From Frankiales bacterium (lineage in GTDB: Bacteria > Actinomycetota > Actinomycetes > S36-B12 > CAIYMF01), in the NCBI GenBank assembly GCA_016125335.1, contig WGLY01000017.1, forward strand, positions 1 through 64,000: DNA of 64,000 nucleotides, read 5' to 3'. A program made the translations under genes and the position numbers. Below are positions 23,198-31,705 of the stretch, piece by piece (positions within the stretch are counted from its first letter, which is position 1; the number at the start of each line of letters is the position of its first letter). Below the pieces are notes generated by a model. It saw nothing but the letters and a program-made list of their open reading frames with translations, ran no database searches and had not been told where the DNA came from.

Positions 23198-24085
23198 ATG
23201 AGCATCGAGCAGCTCGAACGCATGCGCAGCGGACACGGCTTCATCGCGGCTCTCGACCAGAGCGGTGGCAGCACGCCGCATGCCCTGGAGTGCTACGGCA
23301 TCCCGTCGACGGCGTACGCCGACGAGGCCGCGATGTTCGACCTGGTGCACGAGATGCGCACCCGGATCATGACCAGCCCGGTGTTCACCGGCGAGCGGAT
23401 CCTCGGCGCGATCCTGTTCCTGGACACGATGCGGCGCACTGTGGCCGGGATGGGAGCGGCCGAGTACCTGTGGCAGGTCAAGCACGTGGTGCCGTTCCTC
23501 AAGGTCGACCTCGGCCTGGAGGGCGAGCGGCACGGGGCGAAGCTGATGAAGCCGATCCCCGACCTCGACGCGACGCTGGCCGAGGCGGTCGGCCACGGCG
23601 TGTTCGGCACCAAGCTGCGCTCGGTGATCCGGCTGGCCGACCGCACGGGCGTGGAGGCCGTCGTCGACCAGCAGCTCGACCTCGCGCAGCGCATCCTCGA
23701 CGCCGGTCTCGTCCCCATCATCGAGCCGGAGATCGACATCCACAGCGCGCAGAAGGAGGCCGCGGAGGACCTGCTCCGCGAGTCGCTGCTGCACCACCTC
23801 GACCGGATCCCCGAGGGCCAGCAGGTGATGCTCAAGCTCACCCTGCCGGAGGAGAACGGCTTCCACACCAAGCTCGTCGAGCACCCGCGCGTGCTGCGCG
23901 TGGCCGCGCTGTCCGGCGGCTACCCGCGGGCCGAGGCCGTCGAGCGCCTGGCTGACCAGCCCGGCGTGATCGCCAGCTTCTCCCGCGCGCTCACCGAGGG
24001 CCTCACCGCCCAGCAGAGCCAGGCGGACTTCGACCACATGCTCGACGCCTCCATCGCGAGCATCTACCGCGCGTCGACCACCTGA
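23198..24085 (+). CDS. fda: Class I fructose-bisphosphate aldolase
   Basis: Glycolytic/gluconeogenic enzyme cleaving fructose 1,6-bisphosphate into two triose phosphates through a Schiff-base lysine. 295 residues, ATG at 23198 with GAGGAGGGATC upstream. Typical bacterial short class I features: ALDQSGGSTPHALECYGI near the N-terminus, PFLKVDLGLE, FGTKLRS, PIIEPEIDIHS, VMLKLTLPEEN (likely Schiff-base Lys) and AALSGGYPR. Neighbours are not glycolytic. In several actinobacteria this metal-independent aldolase is one of two isozymes; whether a class II enzyme exists elsewhere cannot be seen. Confidence 0.88.
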   Translation: MSIEQLERMRSGHGFIAALDQSGGSTPHALECYGIPSTAYADEAAMFDLVHEMRTRIMTSPVFTGERILGAILFLDTMRRTVAGMGAAEYLWQVKHVVPFLKVDLGLEGERHGAKLMKPIPDLDATLAEAVGHGVFGTKLRSVIRLADRTGVEAVVDQQLDLAQRILDAGLVPIIEPEIDIHSAQKEAAEDLLRESLLHHLDRIPEGQQVMLKLTLPEENGFHTKLVEHPRVLRVAALSGGYPRAEAVERLADQPGVIASFSRALTEGLTAQQSQADFDHMLDASIASIYRASTT

Positions 24086-24283
24086 CCCCTCACGTCCCCG
24101 GGCCGACGGCTGCCCCCGCTCCGGCCCGGGGACCCGTCTGCCCGCTCTGTCGCGGGCGTAACCCGGGGGGACGCCGGATCGCCCGGACGCCGACGCGCTC
24201 GCGGCCGTGGCCGCACGCGCATCCAGCGTCGCCGCCACCACACCCACGCGACGCCGGACGGCCGACGGCGGCATAGTCGGGCC

Positions 24284-24772
24284 ATGGCCCCGCGCTACGT
24301 CGCCGCCGTCGGACCGTCGGCCGCCTCCGCCTCCGAGCTCGAGCACGCCCGCGCGGTCGGCCGGCTGCTCGCGGAGGCCGGGTGCGTGGTGGTGACCGGG
24401 GGAGGCGACGGCGTGATGGGCGCGGCCGCCACCGGGGCGACCGCGGCCGGCGGCACCGCCGTCGGGCTGCTGCCCGGGCTCGACCGCGAGGCGGGCCACC
24501 CCGCGCACACCGTGCTGGTCGCCACCGGCCTGGGCGAGCTGCGCAACGGGCTCGTCGTGCGGGCCGCCGACGCCGTCATCGCCGTGGGCGGCAGCTGGGG
24601 CACGGCGAGCGAGATCGCGCTGGCGGTGCGCACCGGCGTGCCCGTGGTGGTGCTGGCCGGCTGGCCGCTGCCCGGCGCGCCGGCGCCCGACCCCGCAGCC
24701 GCACCGGTGGCCGCGACCACGCCGGAGGACGCCGTGGCGCAGGCCCTCGACCGCGCACGTCGTTCCGGCTGA
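24284..24772 (+). CDS. LOG-like TIGR00725 family protein
   Basis: 162 residues of the Rossmann-like LOG/DprA-related fold. Motifs: VAAVGPSAAS at the N-terminus, VVVTGGGDGVMGAAATGA, GLGELRNGLVVRAADAVIAVGG and SWGTASEIALA. It lacks the PGGxGTxxE motif of LOG cytokinin-activating enzymes, having GGSWGTASE at the equivalent place, so phosphoribohydrolase activity on nucleotides is uncertain; the family may bind nucleotides. No clear ribosome binding site, so a leaderless transcript is possible. Confidence 0.72.
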   Translation: MAPRYVAAVGPSAASASELEHARAVGRLLAEAGCVVVTGGGDGVMGAAATGATAAGGTAVGLLPGLDREAGHPAHTVLVATGLGELRNGLVVRAADAVIAVGGSWGTASEIALAVRTGVPVVVLAGWPLPGAPAPDPAAAPVAATTPEDAVAQALDRARRSG

Positions 24773-24898
24773 GCCCAGACCCAGCGTGCACAGGGCTCGG
24801 GCCAGGACCTGCCCGACGTCCGGCAGGACCGACGTACGCACGCTGGACATCCACGCGGGCACGCGGCCGCGCGAACCGGGTGCCCGTCGAGGACTCGC

Positions 24899-25531
24899 CT
24901 ACGTCGCGGCGGCGTGCAGGATCGCGGTGACGTCGTCGTCGGTCGTGGGGGTGAAGTCGCGGTAGTGGTAGCCCACCGCCTCGAAGTCGCGCGGCAGGGC
25001 GACGGCGACGAACCGGTCGGCCTCGGGGAACTCCTCCGGCGCCGACGACGGCGCCACCGGCGTCGCCAGCACCACGCGCGCTGCACCGAGCTCGCGGGCG
25101 ACCTGGCAGGCGGCGCGTGCGGTGGCACCCGTGGCGATCCCGTCGTCGACGACGACCGCCGTGCGGCCGGACAGGTCGTGCGGGGGCAGCTCGCGCCGCC
25201 ACCGGCCGACGCGCTGCTGCACCTCGGTGCGCTCGCGCAGCTCGATCGCGGCGACCTCGTCCTGGCTCACGCCCATCTGCGTCACGATGCGCTCGTCGAG
25301 CACCGTGACGCCGCCCTCGCCCACGGCGCCCATGGCAAGCTCCGGGCGCCACGGCACCCCGAGCTTGCGCACCACGATCACGTCGAGCGGGGCGCCGAGG
25401 GCCCGCGCCACCTCGGCCGCGACCGGCACGCCGCCGCGCGGGATGCCGAGCACCACGGTGCCCTCGCCGCGCTCGCCCTCGAGCAGCGGTGCGAGCCGGC
25501 GTCCCGCGTCCACGCGGTCGGTGAACCGCAC
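24899..25531 (-). CDS. Phosphoribosyltransferase family protein
   Basis: 210 residues, GTG start at 25531 (MRFTDRVDAGRRLAPLL). A type I phosphoribosyltransferase fold: VVLGIPRGGVPVAAEVARAL, LDVIVVRKLGVPWRPELAMGAVGEGG and the PRPP-binding loop VVVDDGIATGATA. This subgroup is found as stand-alone or Hsp20- and stress-linked proteins in actinobacteria and its base or acceptor is unknown. Convergent with the LOG-like gene. Confidence 0.8.
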   Translation of the reverse strand: MRFTDRVDAGRRLAPLLEGERGEGTVVLGIPRGGVPVAAEVARALGAPLDVIVVRKLGVPWRPELAMGAVGEGGVTVLDERIVTQMGVSQDEVAAIELRERTEVQQRVGRWRRELPPHDLSGRTAVVVDDGIATGATARAACQVARELGAARVVLATPVAPSSAPEEFPEADRFVAVALPRDFEAVGYHYRDFTPTTDDDVTAILHAAAT

Positions 25532-25717
25532 CCGTCCATCCTCGCCCGATCGCTCGCGCGATGCCGGTCCGGCGCCGGATCGGGCACCGCAGGCCTCGGC
25601 GGACGCGGAAGATCACGGTCGCGCTAGGTTCCTCGGGTTCGCGGCGTCGGGAAAAGTCGAACACCGGCGACCCGGTTCGTGCACAGGGTGACACCCCCAC
25701 CCAGCCAGGAGGCCGCC

Positions 25718-26353
25718 ATGCGCATCACCGTCCACGCCTTCCTCACCCTCGACGGCGTCGTGCAGGGCCCGGGCGCGCCCGACGAGGACCCCAGCGGCGG
25801 CTTCACCGCCGGCGGGTGGCTCGTGCCCTACGCGGACGACGACATGGGCGAGATCGTCGACGGCTGGTTCCACGGCACCGACGCCCTGCTCTACGGCCGC
25901 ACGACCTACCAGATCATGGCCGCGTTCTGGCCGCAGGTGACCGACCCGGACAACCTCGTGGCCCGCGTGCTCAACGAGGGCACCAAGTACGTCGTCACCA
26001 GCACCCTCGCCGACGCCGACTGGGGACCCACCACGATCCTGCGCAGCCTGGACGACGTGCGCCGGCTGCGCGAGCAGGACGGCGGCGAGCTCCAGGTGCA
26101 CGGCAGCGCCGGGCTCGCGGCCTCGCTGCACGCGGCCGGCCTCGTGGACGAGTACCGCCTCATCACGTTCCCGGTCACTGTCGGCGCGGGCAAGCGGCTC
26201 TTCCCCGTCGACGCGCCGCCGCGCGGCTTCGAGCTGCTCGCCACCCGCACCACGAGCACCGGCGCCGTCTACACCGCGCTGCGCCCCACCGCCTACGCCG
26301 GTGCCGGCAGCTTCGGCGTCGTCGACGGCCGGGAGACGATCGACCGCGGCTGA
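25718..26353 (+). CDS. Dihydrofolate reductase / RibD C-terminal domain family protein
   Basis: 211 residues. ATG at 25718 with CAGGAGG 7 bases upstream; the longer frame adds a meaningless leader. Fold features: ITVHAFLTLDGVVQGPGAPDE at the start, DALLYGRTTYQIMAAFWP, TKYVVTSTL, LQVHGSAGLAASL and DEYRLITFPVTVGAGKRLFP. An NADPH-dependent reductase of unknown substrate; not a housekeeping DHFR, which is shorter and lacks the GAGKRLF segment. Confidence 0.82.
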   Translation: MRITVHAFLTLDGVVQGPGAPDEDPSGGFTAGGWLVPYADDDMGEIVDGWFHGTDALLYGRTTYQIMAAFWPQVTDPDNLVARVLNEGTKYVVTSTLADADWGPTTILRSLDDVRRLREQDGGELQVHGSAGLAASLHAAGLVDEYRLITFPVTVGAGKRLFPVDAPPRGFELLATRTTSTGAVYTALRPTAYAGAGSFGVVDGRETIDRG

Positions 26354-26484
26354 CGGCGGCTCGACGGGCAACGGCGTCCGCCACCCGCCTAGCGTGGACG
26401 TGGACGCGAGCCGTCGCCGCTCGCACCGCCGCGAGTGACGGCTCGCCCGAGGGGATCGTGGATCCCGGGGAGGCGGGCACGAGC

Positions 26485-26694
26485 ATGACCGAGAAGTGGG
26501 AGAGCCGGGACACGTCGCGCACGCCCATGCGCGGCGGGGGAGGGAGCCCGGTGTACGGGCTCGGCATGATCGGCGCGCTGGTCTACTTCTGGAAGCGCGC
26601 CGAGGGTGGCAAGGGCAAGGCCGCCGCGGTCGGCAAGTCCGTGGTGTGGCCGGCGTTCCTCGTCCACGACCTGCTGCGCCACCTCGAGGGCTGA
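26485..26694 (+). CDS. Small actinobacterial membrane protein
   Basis: 69 residues, ATG at 26485 following GGGGAGGCGGG. One membrane helix (VYGLGMIGALVYFWKRA) is followed by a Lys/Gly-rich stretch and a second hydrophobic patch VVWPAFLVHDLLRHL. This layout is common in small unnamed actinobacterial proteins. It lies 131 bp after the reductase gene on the same strand and converges on the cupredoxin gene. Confidence 0.6.
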   Translation: MTEKWESRDTSRTPMRGGGGSPVYGLGMIGALVYFWKRAEGGKGKAAAVGKSVVWPAFLVHDLLRHLEG

Positions 26695-26732
26695 GCACCG
26701 CGTCGGCGCCCGGAGATGGGCGCGCGCCGGGC

Positions 26733-27398
26733 TCAGGTGACGACGATCTCCTGCCACATGCCGTCGGCGTAGTGGTTGGACTTGTTGCACACCAGCTCGT
26801 AGCGGCCGGGCGCGAGGTCGAGCGTGACCCAGCCGACGGTGCCCGCGGTGAGGCCGTCGCCCGCGCCCTGCGCGCACGGCGCGGACGACTCGCCGAGGCT
26901 GTCCGACTCGTCCACCGTGCCGTCGGGCCCCGGCACGCGGCTGCCCGCCGCCTGCCCGGCCGCGAGCGGCAGCACCACGAGCTCGTGCGCGCGCCAGCCG
27001 ACGTTCTCGGCCACGAACGACACCTGCCCGGCCGGCACCGACACCGGGGTCGCGCGCAGCATCATCGGGACGCCGAGCGGGGCGGGATCGGTGGTGAGGC
27101 CGCGCATGCCCATGTCGCCGAGCACGACGGTGACCGTGGTGCCCGGCAGCGACGCGGGCGCCGAGCAGGTGAGCGTGGTGCGCATCATCGTGCCGGACCC
27201 CATGCCCGAGCCCATCCCCGCGCCCATGCCCGTTCCCGAGCCCATCATCGATCCGGGCCCGACCGCGCTGCCGTCGGTCGTGCCGGACCCGCCCATCATG
27301 GCGCCGCCGTGCCCGGCGACGTTCACGGTGGTGCAGCCCGCCAGAGCCAGCGGGACGACGGCGAGCAGGGCGACGACGGCAGTACGCGTGCGGGTCAC
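26733..27398 (-). CDS. Cupredoxin-like lipoprotein with Met-rich linker
   Basis: 221 residues from GTG at 27398, which gives a compact signal peptide and lipobox (LALAGC, Cys22); a 12-residue longer start exists. Residues about 30-75 are a Gly/Met repeat (MMGSGTGMGAGMGSGMGSG). The C-terminal cupredoxin-like domain has candidate type-1 copper ligands: His in WRAHELVV and Cys, His and Met in VCNKSNHYADGM. An exported copper-binding protein, possibly copper handling or electron transfer. The linker may add soft-metal binding sites. Confidence 0.72.
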   Translation of the reverse strand: MTRTRTAVVALLAVVPLALAGCTTVNVAGHGGAMMGGSGTTDGSAVGPGSMMGSGTGMGAGMGSGMGSGTMMRTTLTCSAPASLPGTTVTVVLGDMGMRGLTTDPAPLGVPMMLRATPVSVPAGQVSFVAENVGWRAHELVVLPLAAGQAAGSRVPGPDGTVDESDSLGESSAPCAQGAGDGLTAGTVGWVTLDLAPGRYELVCNKSNHYADGMWQEIVVT

Positions 27399-27503
27399 CC
27401 GTCCAGTAGAGGACGGCCCGACGGGCGAGTCCACACGGGGCCGCGCCGGCGCGGCGACACCCCGGTGAGGCTGCTCACACCCGCGCCGGGCGCACCGTGC
27501 GGG

Positions 27504-28145
27504 TCAGCCGGTCGGGGTGCCGATCCCGCCCGTCACCTCGCCCCGCGGCTCGGGCGCCTTCGTGCCGTCGGCGTACGCCGCGATGAACTGCGCCAGGCGC
27601 GGGTCCGACGCGGAATCCAGCTGGAGCTGCACGCCCCACGCCGTCGCCTCGACCGGTGCCGGCTGCCCGGGGTAGGGGGACACCACGGCGTAGGGCTGCC
27701 CCTTCACGGCGGCCTTGATGATCGCGATCTGGTCGGCTGCGAGCCCCGGCTGGTAGGTGATCCAGAACCCGCCGTGCTCGAGCGTGTGGACGGCGTTCAC
27801 GTCCGGCACGGGCGAGTCGTAGATGCCGGCGTTGAGCCACACCGGGGAGTGGTCGCCACCCACCGGCGGCTTCTGCGCGTAGGTCACCGGGCCGTCGACG
27901 TGGTTGCGCGACTCGTCCGGGTAGGTCGTGAGCCCCGCGATGGCCGACGTCGACGGCGACGCCGTGGGGGTCGCATCGCCGCTGCCCGCCGCACGGACAC
28001 CCCACGCGACCGCACCGACGACGAGCAGCGCACCCACGACGGTGACGGCGACGACGGTCGTCCGCCGCTGGCGCTCGGCGCGCACGTCAGCCGCCCTCAG
28101 CTCGGCAGCCTTCGCCTTCGTCGACCGCTCCGGGGGCTTGCTCAT
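27504..28145 (-). CDS. DUF3105 membrane-anchored protein
   Basis: 213 residues, ATG at 28145. A charged cytoplasmic N-terminus (SKPPERSTKAKAAELRAADV) precedes one membrane helix (about 29-50) and a Ser/Thr/Pro linker. The extracellular DUF3105 domain shows YPDESRNHVDGPVTYAQKPP, VGGDHSPVWLNAGIYDSPV and VHTLEHGGFWITYQP. The His-rich invariant motifs suggest metal binding, but the family has no known activity. It lies upstream of the cupredoxin gene on the same strand, as is often seen for copper-related genes. Confidence 0.82.
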   Translation of the reverse strand: MSKPPERSTKAKAAELRAADVRAERQRRTTVVAVTVVGALLVVGAVAWGVRAAGSGDATPTASPSTSAIAGLTTYPDESRNHVDGPVTYAQKPPVGGDHSPVWLNAGIYDSPVPDVNAVHTLEHGGFWITYQPGLAADQIAIIKAAVKGQPYAVVSPYPGQPAPVEATAWGVQLQLDSASDPRLAQFIAAYADGTKAPEPRGEVTGGIGTPTG

Positions 28146-28233
28146 CGTGTGCTCTCCCTGCTCGTCCCGACCGTTGCGTCACCGGGCATCCGCCGTCTCC
28201 CGACGAGATCGCCCGAGGGGGACTGCCACCCGC

Positions 28234-28869
28234 TCACGCCCGCCGCAGCGCGACCCACGTGAAGGGTTGCACCGCGCCGCTCGGGGTGAGGTGCTCCTCG
28301 CGGCGTGTCTCCAGCACCTCGAACCCCGGGCCGAGCGCCGCGACCAGCTCGTCCGGCGAGTACCGGGCCACCGGCAGGCCCGAGCACTGGGCGGGGCCGT
28401 CGTCGGCGAAGGTCCCCACGAGCACGACGGCGCCCGGCGCGAGGGCCCGGCCGAGCAGCTCGCGGTAGCGGAGCCGGTCGGGCTCCTCGACCAGGAAGTG
28501 GAACACCGCCCGGTCGTGCCAGACGGCGTACTGCCGGTCCGGCTCCCAGGTGAGCAGGTCGTGGACGACCCAGTGCACGTGCGCGTCCGCCCCCACGCGA
28601 GCCCGCGCCCTCGCGAGGGCGACCTCGGAGATGTCGAGCACCGTCACGTCCTGCCGGCCGTCGGCGACGAGGTGGTCGACGAGCCGTCCCGATCCGCCGC
28701 CGATGTCGATGACGGCGGCGGTCCGGTCGGGGACGGCGGCGGCCAGCAGCGCGAGCGAGACGTCCGGCCGCACCTGGAACCAGCTCACCTCGTCGTCGGC
28801 CGACGTCGCGTAACGCCGGTCCCAGTGCTGCTGACGCTGCTCGGTCGCGGGCCCGCTCTGCTCGTCCAC
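28234..28869 (-). CDS. Class I SAM-dependent methyltransferase
   Basis: 211 residues from GTG at 28869 (an alternative GTG lies 15 bases upstream). Motif I VIDIGGGSGRLVDHL, motif II region VTVLDISEVAL, motif post-II VVHDLLTW and motif IV region AVWHDRAVFHF identify a Rossmann methyltransferase; HWDRRYATSADDEVSWFQ at the N-terminus matches a group of small-molecule methyltransferases, including some thiol or tellurite-related ones. Substrate unknown. Confidence 0.8.
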   Translation of the reverse strand: MDEQSGPATEQRQQHWDRRYATSADDEVSWFQVRPDVSLALLAAAVPDRTAAVIDIGGGSGRLVDHLVADGRQDVTVLDISEVALARARARVGADAHVHWVVHDLLTWEPDRQYAVWHDRAVFHFLVEEPDRLRYRELLGRALAPGAVVLVGTFADDGPAQCSGLPVARYSPDELVAALGPGFEVLETRREEHLTPSGAVQPFTWVALRRA

Positions 28870-28916
28870 GCGCCCAGTGTCCACGCCCGCCCCGTGCGCC
28901 CGCCCGCCCACGCGGC

Positions 28917-29621
28917 TCAGTCGCCCGGTGGCGCCGAGGGGGCGGCGTCGCGCGCGAGCAGCCAGGCGTGCGCGGCCGCGGCCAGCGCCACGACGACGAC
29001 CGCCAGGGCGAGGGCACCGACGACGTCGGTGAGCCAGTGCGCGCCGGCGACGAGCCGGTCGACGCCCACCACGGTGGACGCCGCGGCCGCGAGCAGCACC
29101 CCGGCCACGCGGGCGCGCCGGCCGAGGTGGCGCCAGGCCAGCAGGAGCGCGACGAACGCGACGGTCGTGATCACCAGCACGTGGCCGGACGGGAACGACG
29201 GCTCGGTCTCGGGCGCCAGGTTGATCGGCGCGGCGGGGCGTGCCCGGTGCTCGCCGTACTTGGCCGCGCCGCCGAGGGCGTAGGCGAGCACCACGCTCGC
29301 GCCGAGCACCAGCGCCTCGCGGCGTCGGCCGCGCCACGCGAGCAGCAGCACTGCGACGGCGACGGCGGCCACCAGCACGGCCGGCGAGGTCACCTTCGCG
29401 AGCAGCAGCGCGACGTCGCCCTCGACCAGCGTGCGGTGCGCGGCGACCCACAGCGCGACCGGACGGTCGACCACGGTGAGGCCGTCGTGCTCGCCGACGG
29501 CGTCGCACAGCACGGCGAAGACCAGCCCCGCGGCCGCGGCGACGGCGGCGAACGGGAGCAGCGCCCGCGCGACGCCGATCTGCGCGGTCATCCGGGACCA
29601 CGCGACGGTCGTGTGCGGCAC
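28917..29621 (-). CDS. PAP2 family membrane phosphatase
   Basis: 234 residues, GTG at 29621 with GAGGAGG upstream. An integral membrane phosphatase with several hydrophobic helices and the three PAP2 catalytic motifs: KYGEHRARP (motif 1), PSFPSGH (motif 2) and GVDRLVAGAHWLTDV (motif 3). Likely acts on a lipid phosphate or polyprenyl pyrophosphate at the outer face of the membrane. Its start is 266 bp from the next divergent gene. Confidence 0.85.
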   Translation of the reverse strand: MPHTTVAWSRMTAQIGVARALLPFAAVAAAAGLVFAVLCDAVGEHDGLTVVDRPVALWVAAHRTLVEGDVALLLAKVTSPAVLVAAVAVAVLLLAWRGRRREALVLGASVVLAYALGGAAKYGEHRARPAAPINLAPETEPSFPSGHVLVITTVAFVALLLAWRHLGRRARVAGVLLAAAASTVVGVDRLVAGAHWLTDVVGALALAVVVVALAAAAHAWLLARDAAPSAPPGD

Positions 29622-29887
29622 GCTGCCTCCTCACCTCGGGGCCGTCAGGCTACGTCAGCATCCGGAGGTCGCCGCTCGCCCGCGCACCCCGGCGCGTCGG
29701 CCCGCCGACCACCTGCGGGAACCGTCCCGCCGGCCGCTCGGACGCCGGGATCCCGCTCTCCCGTGCGGCGAACGGGTGACGGCCCGGCCAGATCCGGGCC
29801 GTTCTTGTCCGTTCCTTGGGTCAGCCCCGCCCGGGCCCGCGACGACGGACTCGTAGCGTGAACTCAGTCGATCCTCAGGAGGACCAC

Positions 29888-30370
29888 ATGCGCGCCACCC
29901 GCTACCGCAACGCCAAGGTCGTGCTGCCCGTGGCCGTCGCCACCGTCGTCCTGTGCGGCACCGCCGCGATGGCGGCCACCGGAGTCGGCAGCGGCCTCGG
30001 CGACGACCAGCCCAGCACGGTGCAGCCCACCACCTCCGCCACGGTGCTCATCGACGACTCCGACGACGACTCGACGCCCGCCCCGGCGACCTCGACGTCC
30101 GCCGCGAGCACGACCGCCCCGCAGCACCACGAGACCGAGTCGCCCGAGCCCTCGGAGACCCCCGAGTCGCACGCCCCCCGGCCGAGCACCTCGGCGTCGT
30201 CCTACGACGACGACGGCGACGACGCCTACGACGACGAGCAGGGCGACGACAACGACGACCACGGCGGCATGCAGCAGGGGTCGACGCAGGGCGGCTACAC
30301 CCAGGACGGCTCCCACCACGACGACTCGCACGGCGACTCGCACGGCGGCTGGGGCGGCGAGGACGACTGA
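29888..30370 (+). CDS. Secreted low-complexity Asp/His-rich protein
   Basis: 160 residues, ATG at 29888 with CAGGAGG upstream. N-terminal signal peptide (VVLPVAVATVVLCGTAAMA) with likely AMA-A cleavage, then Thr/Ser/Pro-rich and Asp-rich stretches (DDSDDDST, DDDGDDAYDDEQGDDNDD) and a Gly/His/Asp/Ser tail (HHDDSHGDSHGGWGG). Probably intrinsically disordered and a divalent-cation binder. No known domain. Ends at a hairpin shared with the convergent esterase. Confidence 0.65.
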   Translation: MRATRYRNAKVVLPVAVATVVLCGTAAMAATGVGSGLGDDQPSTVQPTTSATVLIDDSDDDSTPAPATSTSAASTTAPQHHETESPEPSETPESHAPRPSTSASSYDDDGDDAYDDEQGDDNDDHGGMQQGSTQGGYTQDGSHHDDSHGDSHGGWGGEDD

Positions 30371-30381
30371 CGCCTCGCCCG

Positions 30382-30412
30382 CGCGTCGGGTCGCGAGGGG
30401 CGGCCCGACGCG
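30382..30412. terminator. Hairpin between convergent genes
   Basis: Perfect 9-bp arms CGCGTCGGG (30382-30390) and CCCGACGCG (30404-30412) around 13 bases, lying between the stop codons of the secreted low-complexity protein and the lipoprotein esterase. A plausible bidirectional terminator. Confidence 0.55.
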
Positions 30413-31300
30413 TCACCAGCCCTGGGCGCGCAGCCAGCGCAGGATCGGCGGGCCGGAGACCCCAGGCTCGATGAGGCTCAGGTGCGTCTGGCCCGGCAGC
30501 ACCTGCAGCTGGACGTCGTAGCCGCCGGCGCGCAGGGCGTCGGCGAAGTCGCGCGACTGGCTCACCGGCACCACGGCGTCGTCGTCGCCGTGCAGCAGCA
30601 GCACGCGCAGGCCGTGGGGGGCGAAGCCCGAGGTGACGTAGTACGTCGGGTCGCCGGAGTCCCACTCCTGCGCGGCGTCGAGCGGTGCGGAGCCGAACCA
30701 GTCCTGCATCGCGTAGGCGAAGCTGCGCACGTCGTACACCCCGGCGAGGCCGACGACGCCGTCGACGTGCGGCATCGGATCGGCGCACGGCGCGGTGAGC
30801 GCGCCGTCGGAGACGCCGACCAGCATCGCGAGATGGCCGCCCGCGGAGTGGCCCACGAGCACCACGTGCGCGGGCACGTAGCCGGCGTCCTTCACCTGCG
30901 CCGCGGCCCAGGCCACGGAGCACTCCACGTCGTGCACGGTCGTGGGGAAGCCGACTCCGTCCCTGAGCGCGCGGTACTCCGTGGCCACCACGGCGTAGCC
31001 GGCGCCCTCGAGGGTGCGTGCGAGCGGCAGCAGGCCGCTGCGGTCGTGCGTGTCCCAGCCACCGCCCGGCACGAGCACCACGAGCGTGACCGACGCGCCG
31101 GGGGCCGGCGTCCGCGCGGGGAGCAGCACGTCCGCGCTCGCGGCCGGGTCGAACGCCGCGGCCGCCGCGGACGACGCCGGCGTCCCCGACGCAGATCCGC
31201 TGCTCGCGGCGGATCCGCACGCGGCCAGCAGCGCGGCGACGGCGAGCGCCGCGAGGGCGCCCGCGGCCCTCGTCCGGGAGCGGGGGAGCACGGTCACCAT
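30413..31300 (-). CDS. Alpha/beta hydrolase lipoprotein (esterase-like)
   Basis: 295 residues, ATG at 31300, giving signal peptide and lipobox (ALLAACGS). Alpha/beta hydrolase fold: VPGGGWDTHD as oxyanion region, GHSAGGHLA as nucleophile elbow, LHGDDDAVVPVSQS for the acid and LPGQTHLSLI for the His. Resembles the BD-FAE/carboxylesterase group. Membrane-anchored outer-face esterase of unknown substrate. Divergent from the large membrane protein. Confidence 0.8.
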   Translation of the reverse strand: MVTVLPRSRTRAAGALAALAVAALLAACGSAASSGSASGTPASSAAAAAFDPAASADVLLPARTPAPGASVTLVVLVPGGGWDTHDRSGLLPLARTLEGAGYAVVATEYRALRDGVGFPTTVHDVECSVAWAAAQVKDAGYVPAHVVLVGHSAGGHLAMLVGVSDGALTAPCADPMPHVDGVVGLAGVYDVRSFAYAMQDWFGSAPLDAAQEWDSGDPTYYVTSGFAPHGLRVLLLHGDDDAVVPVSQSRDFADALRAGGYDVQLQVLPGQTHLSLIEPGVSGPPILRWLRAQGW

Positions 31301-31529
31301 CGTGCCGCGAGACCGCCCTCTTGACGCGGCCGACGGTCGGTCGCAGCGGCCCGGTCGGCGCCTGCTCGCCACGACGAGCGACGCCGCGGGCACGCCGTGC
31401 AGGGACGGGCAGGACGCCGCTGACGGCAGACCGGGAACGGCCCGGTCACGTGCGGGTCACGGCCTCGCCGCGGCGGGCAACGGCCGAGCCGCGCGAGGAG
31501 ACTTTCGTCCTGAGGACACCCTTTCGACC

Positions 31530-31705
31530 GTGACCCCGCCGGGTGGTACCTCGACCCCACGGGGCGTGCACGACTGCGCTACTGGGACGGCCGCGCGCTG
31601 ACCGACTGGGTCAGCGACGACGGCGTCACCCGCCTCGACCCGCGCCCTGCCGGACCGCGACCCATCACCGCCGCGGACACCGACGCGCTCGCCTTCGTCC
31701 GCGAG
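31530..31705 (+). pseudogene. Apparent frameshifted N-terminus (DUF2510) of the following membrane protein
   Basis: Frame 2 encodes GWYLDPTGRARLRYWDG followed by ALTDWV, a clear DUF2510 module, and runs without a stop into the gene starting at 31706, but has no ATG/GTG/TTG after its upstream TGA at 31511. A GTG at 31530 starts MTPPGG in another frame. One extra G in the GGG run at 31541-31543 would join them as MTPPGWYLDP, the usual start of DUF2510 proteins. Either a single-base sequencing error or a real frameshift. Confidence 0.6.
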
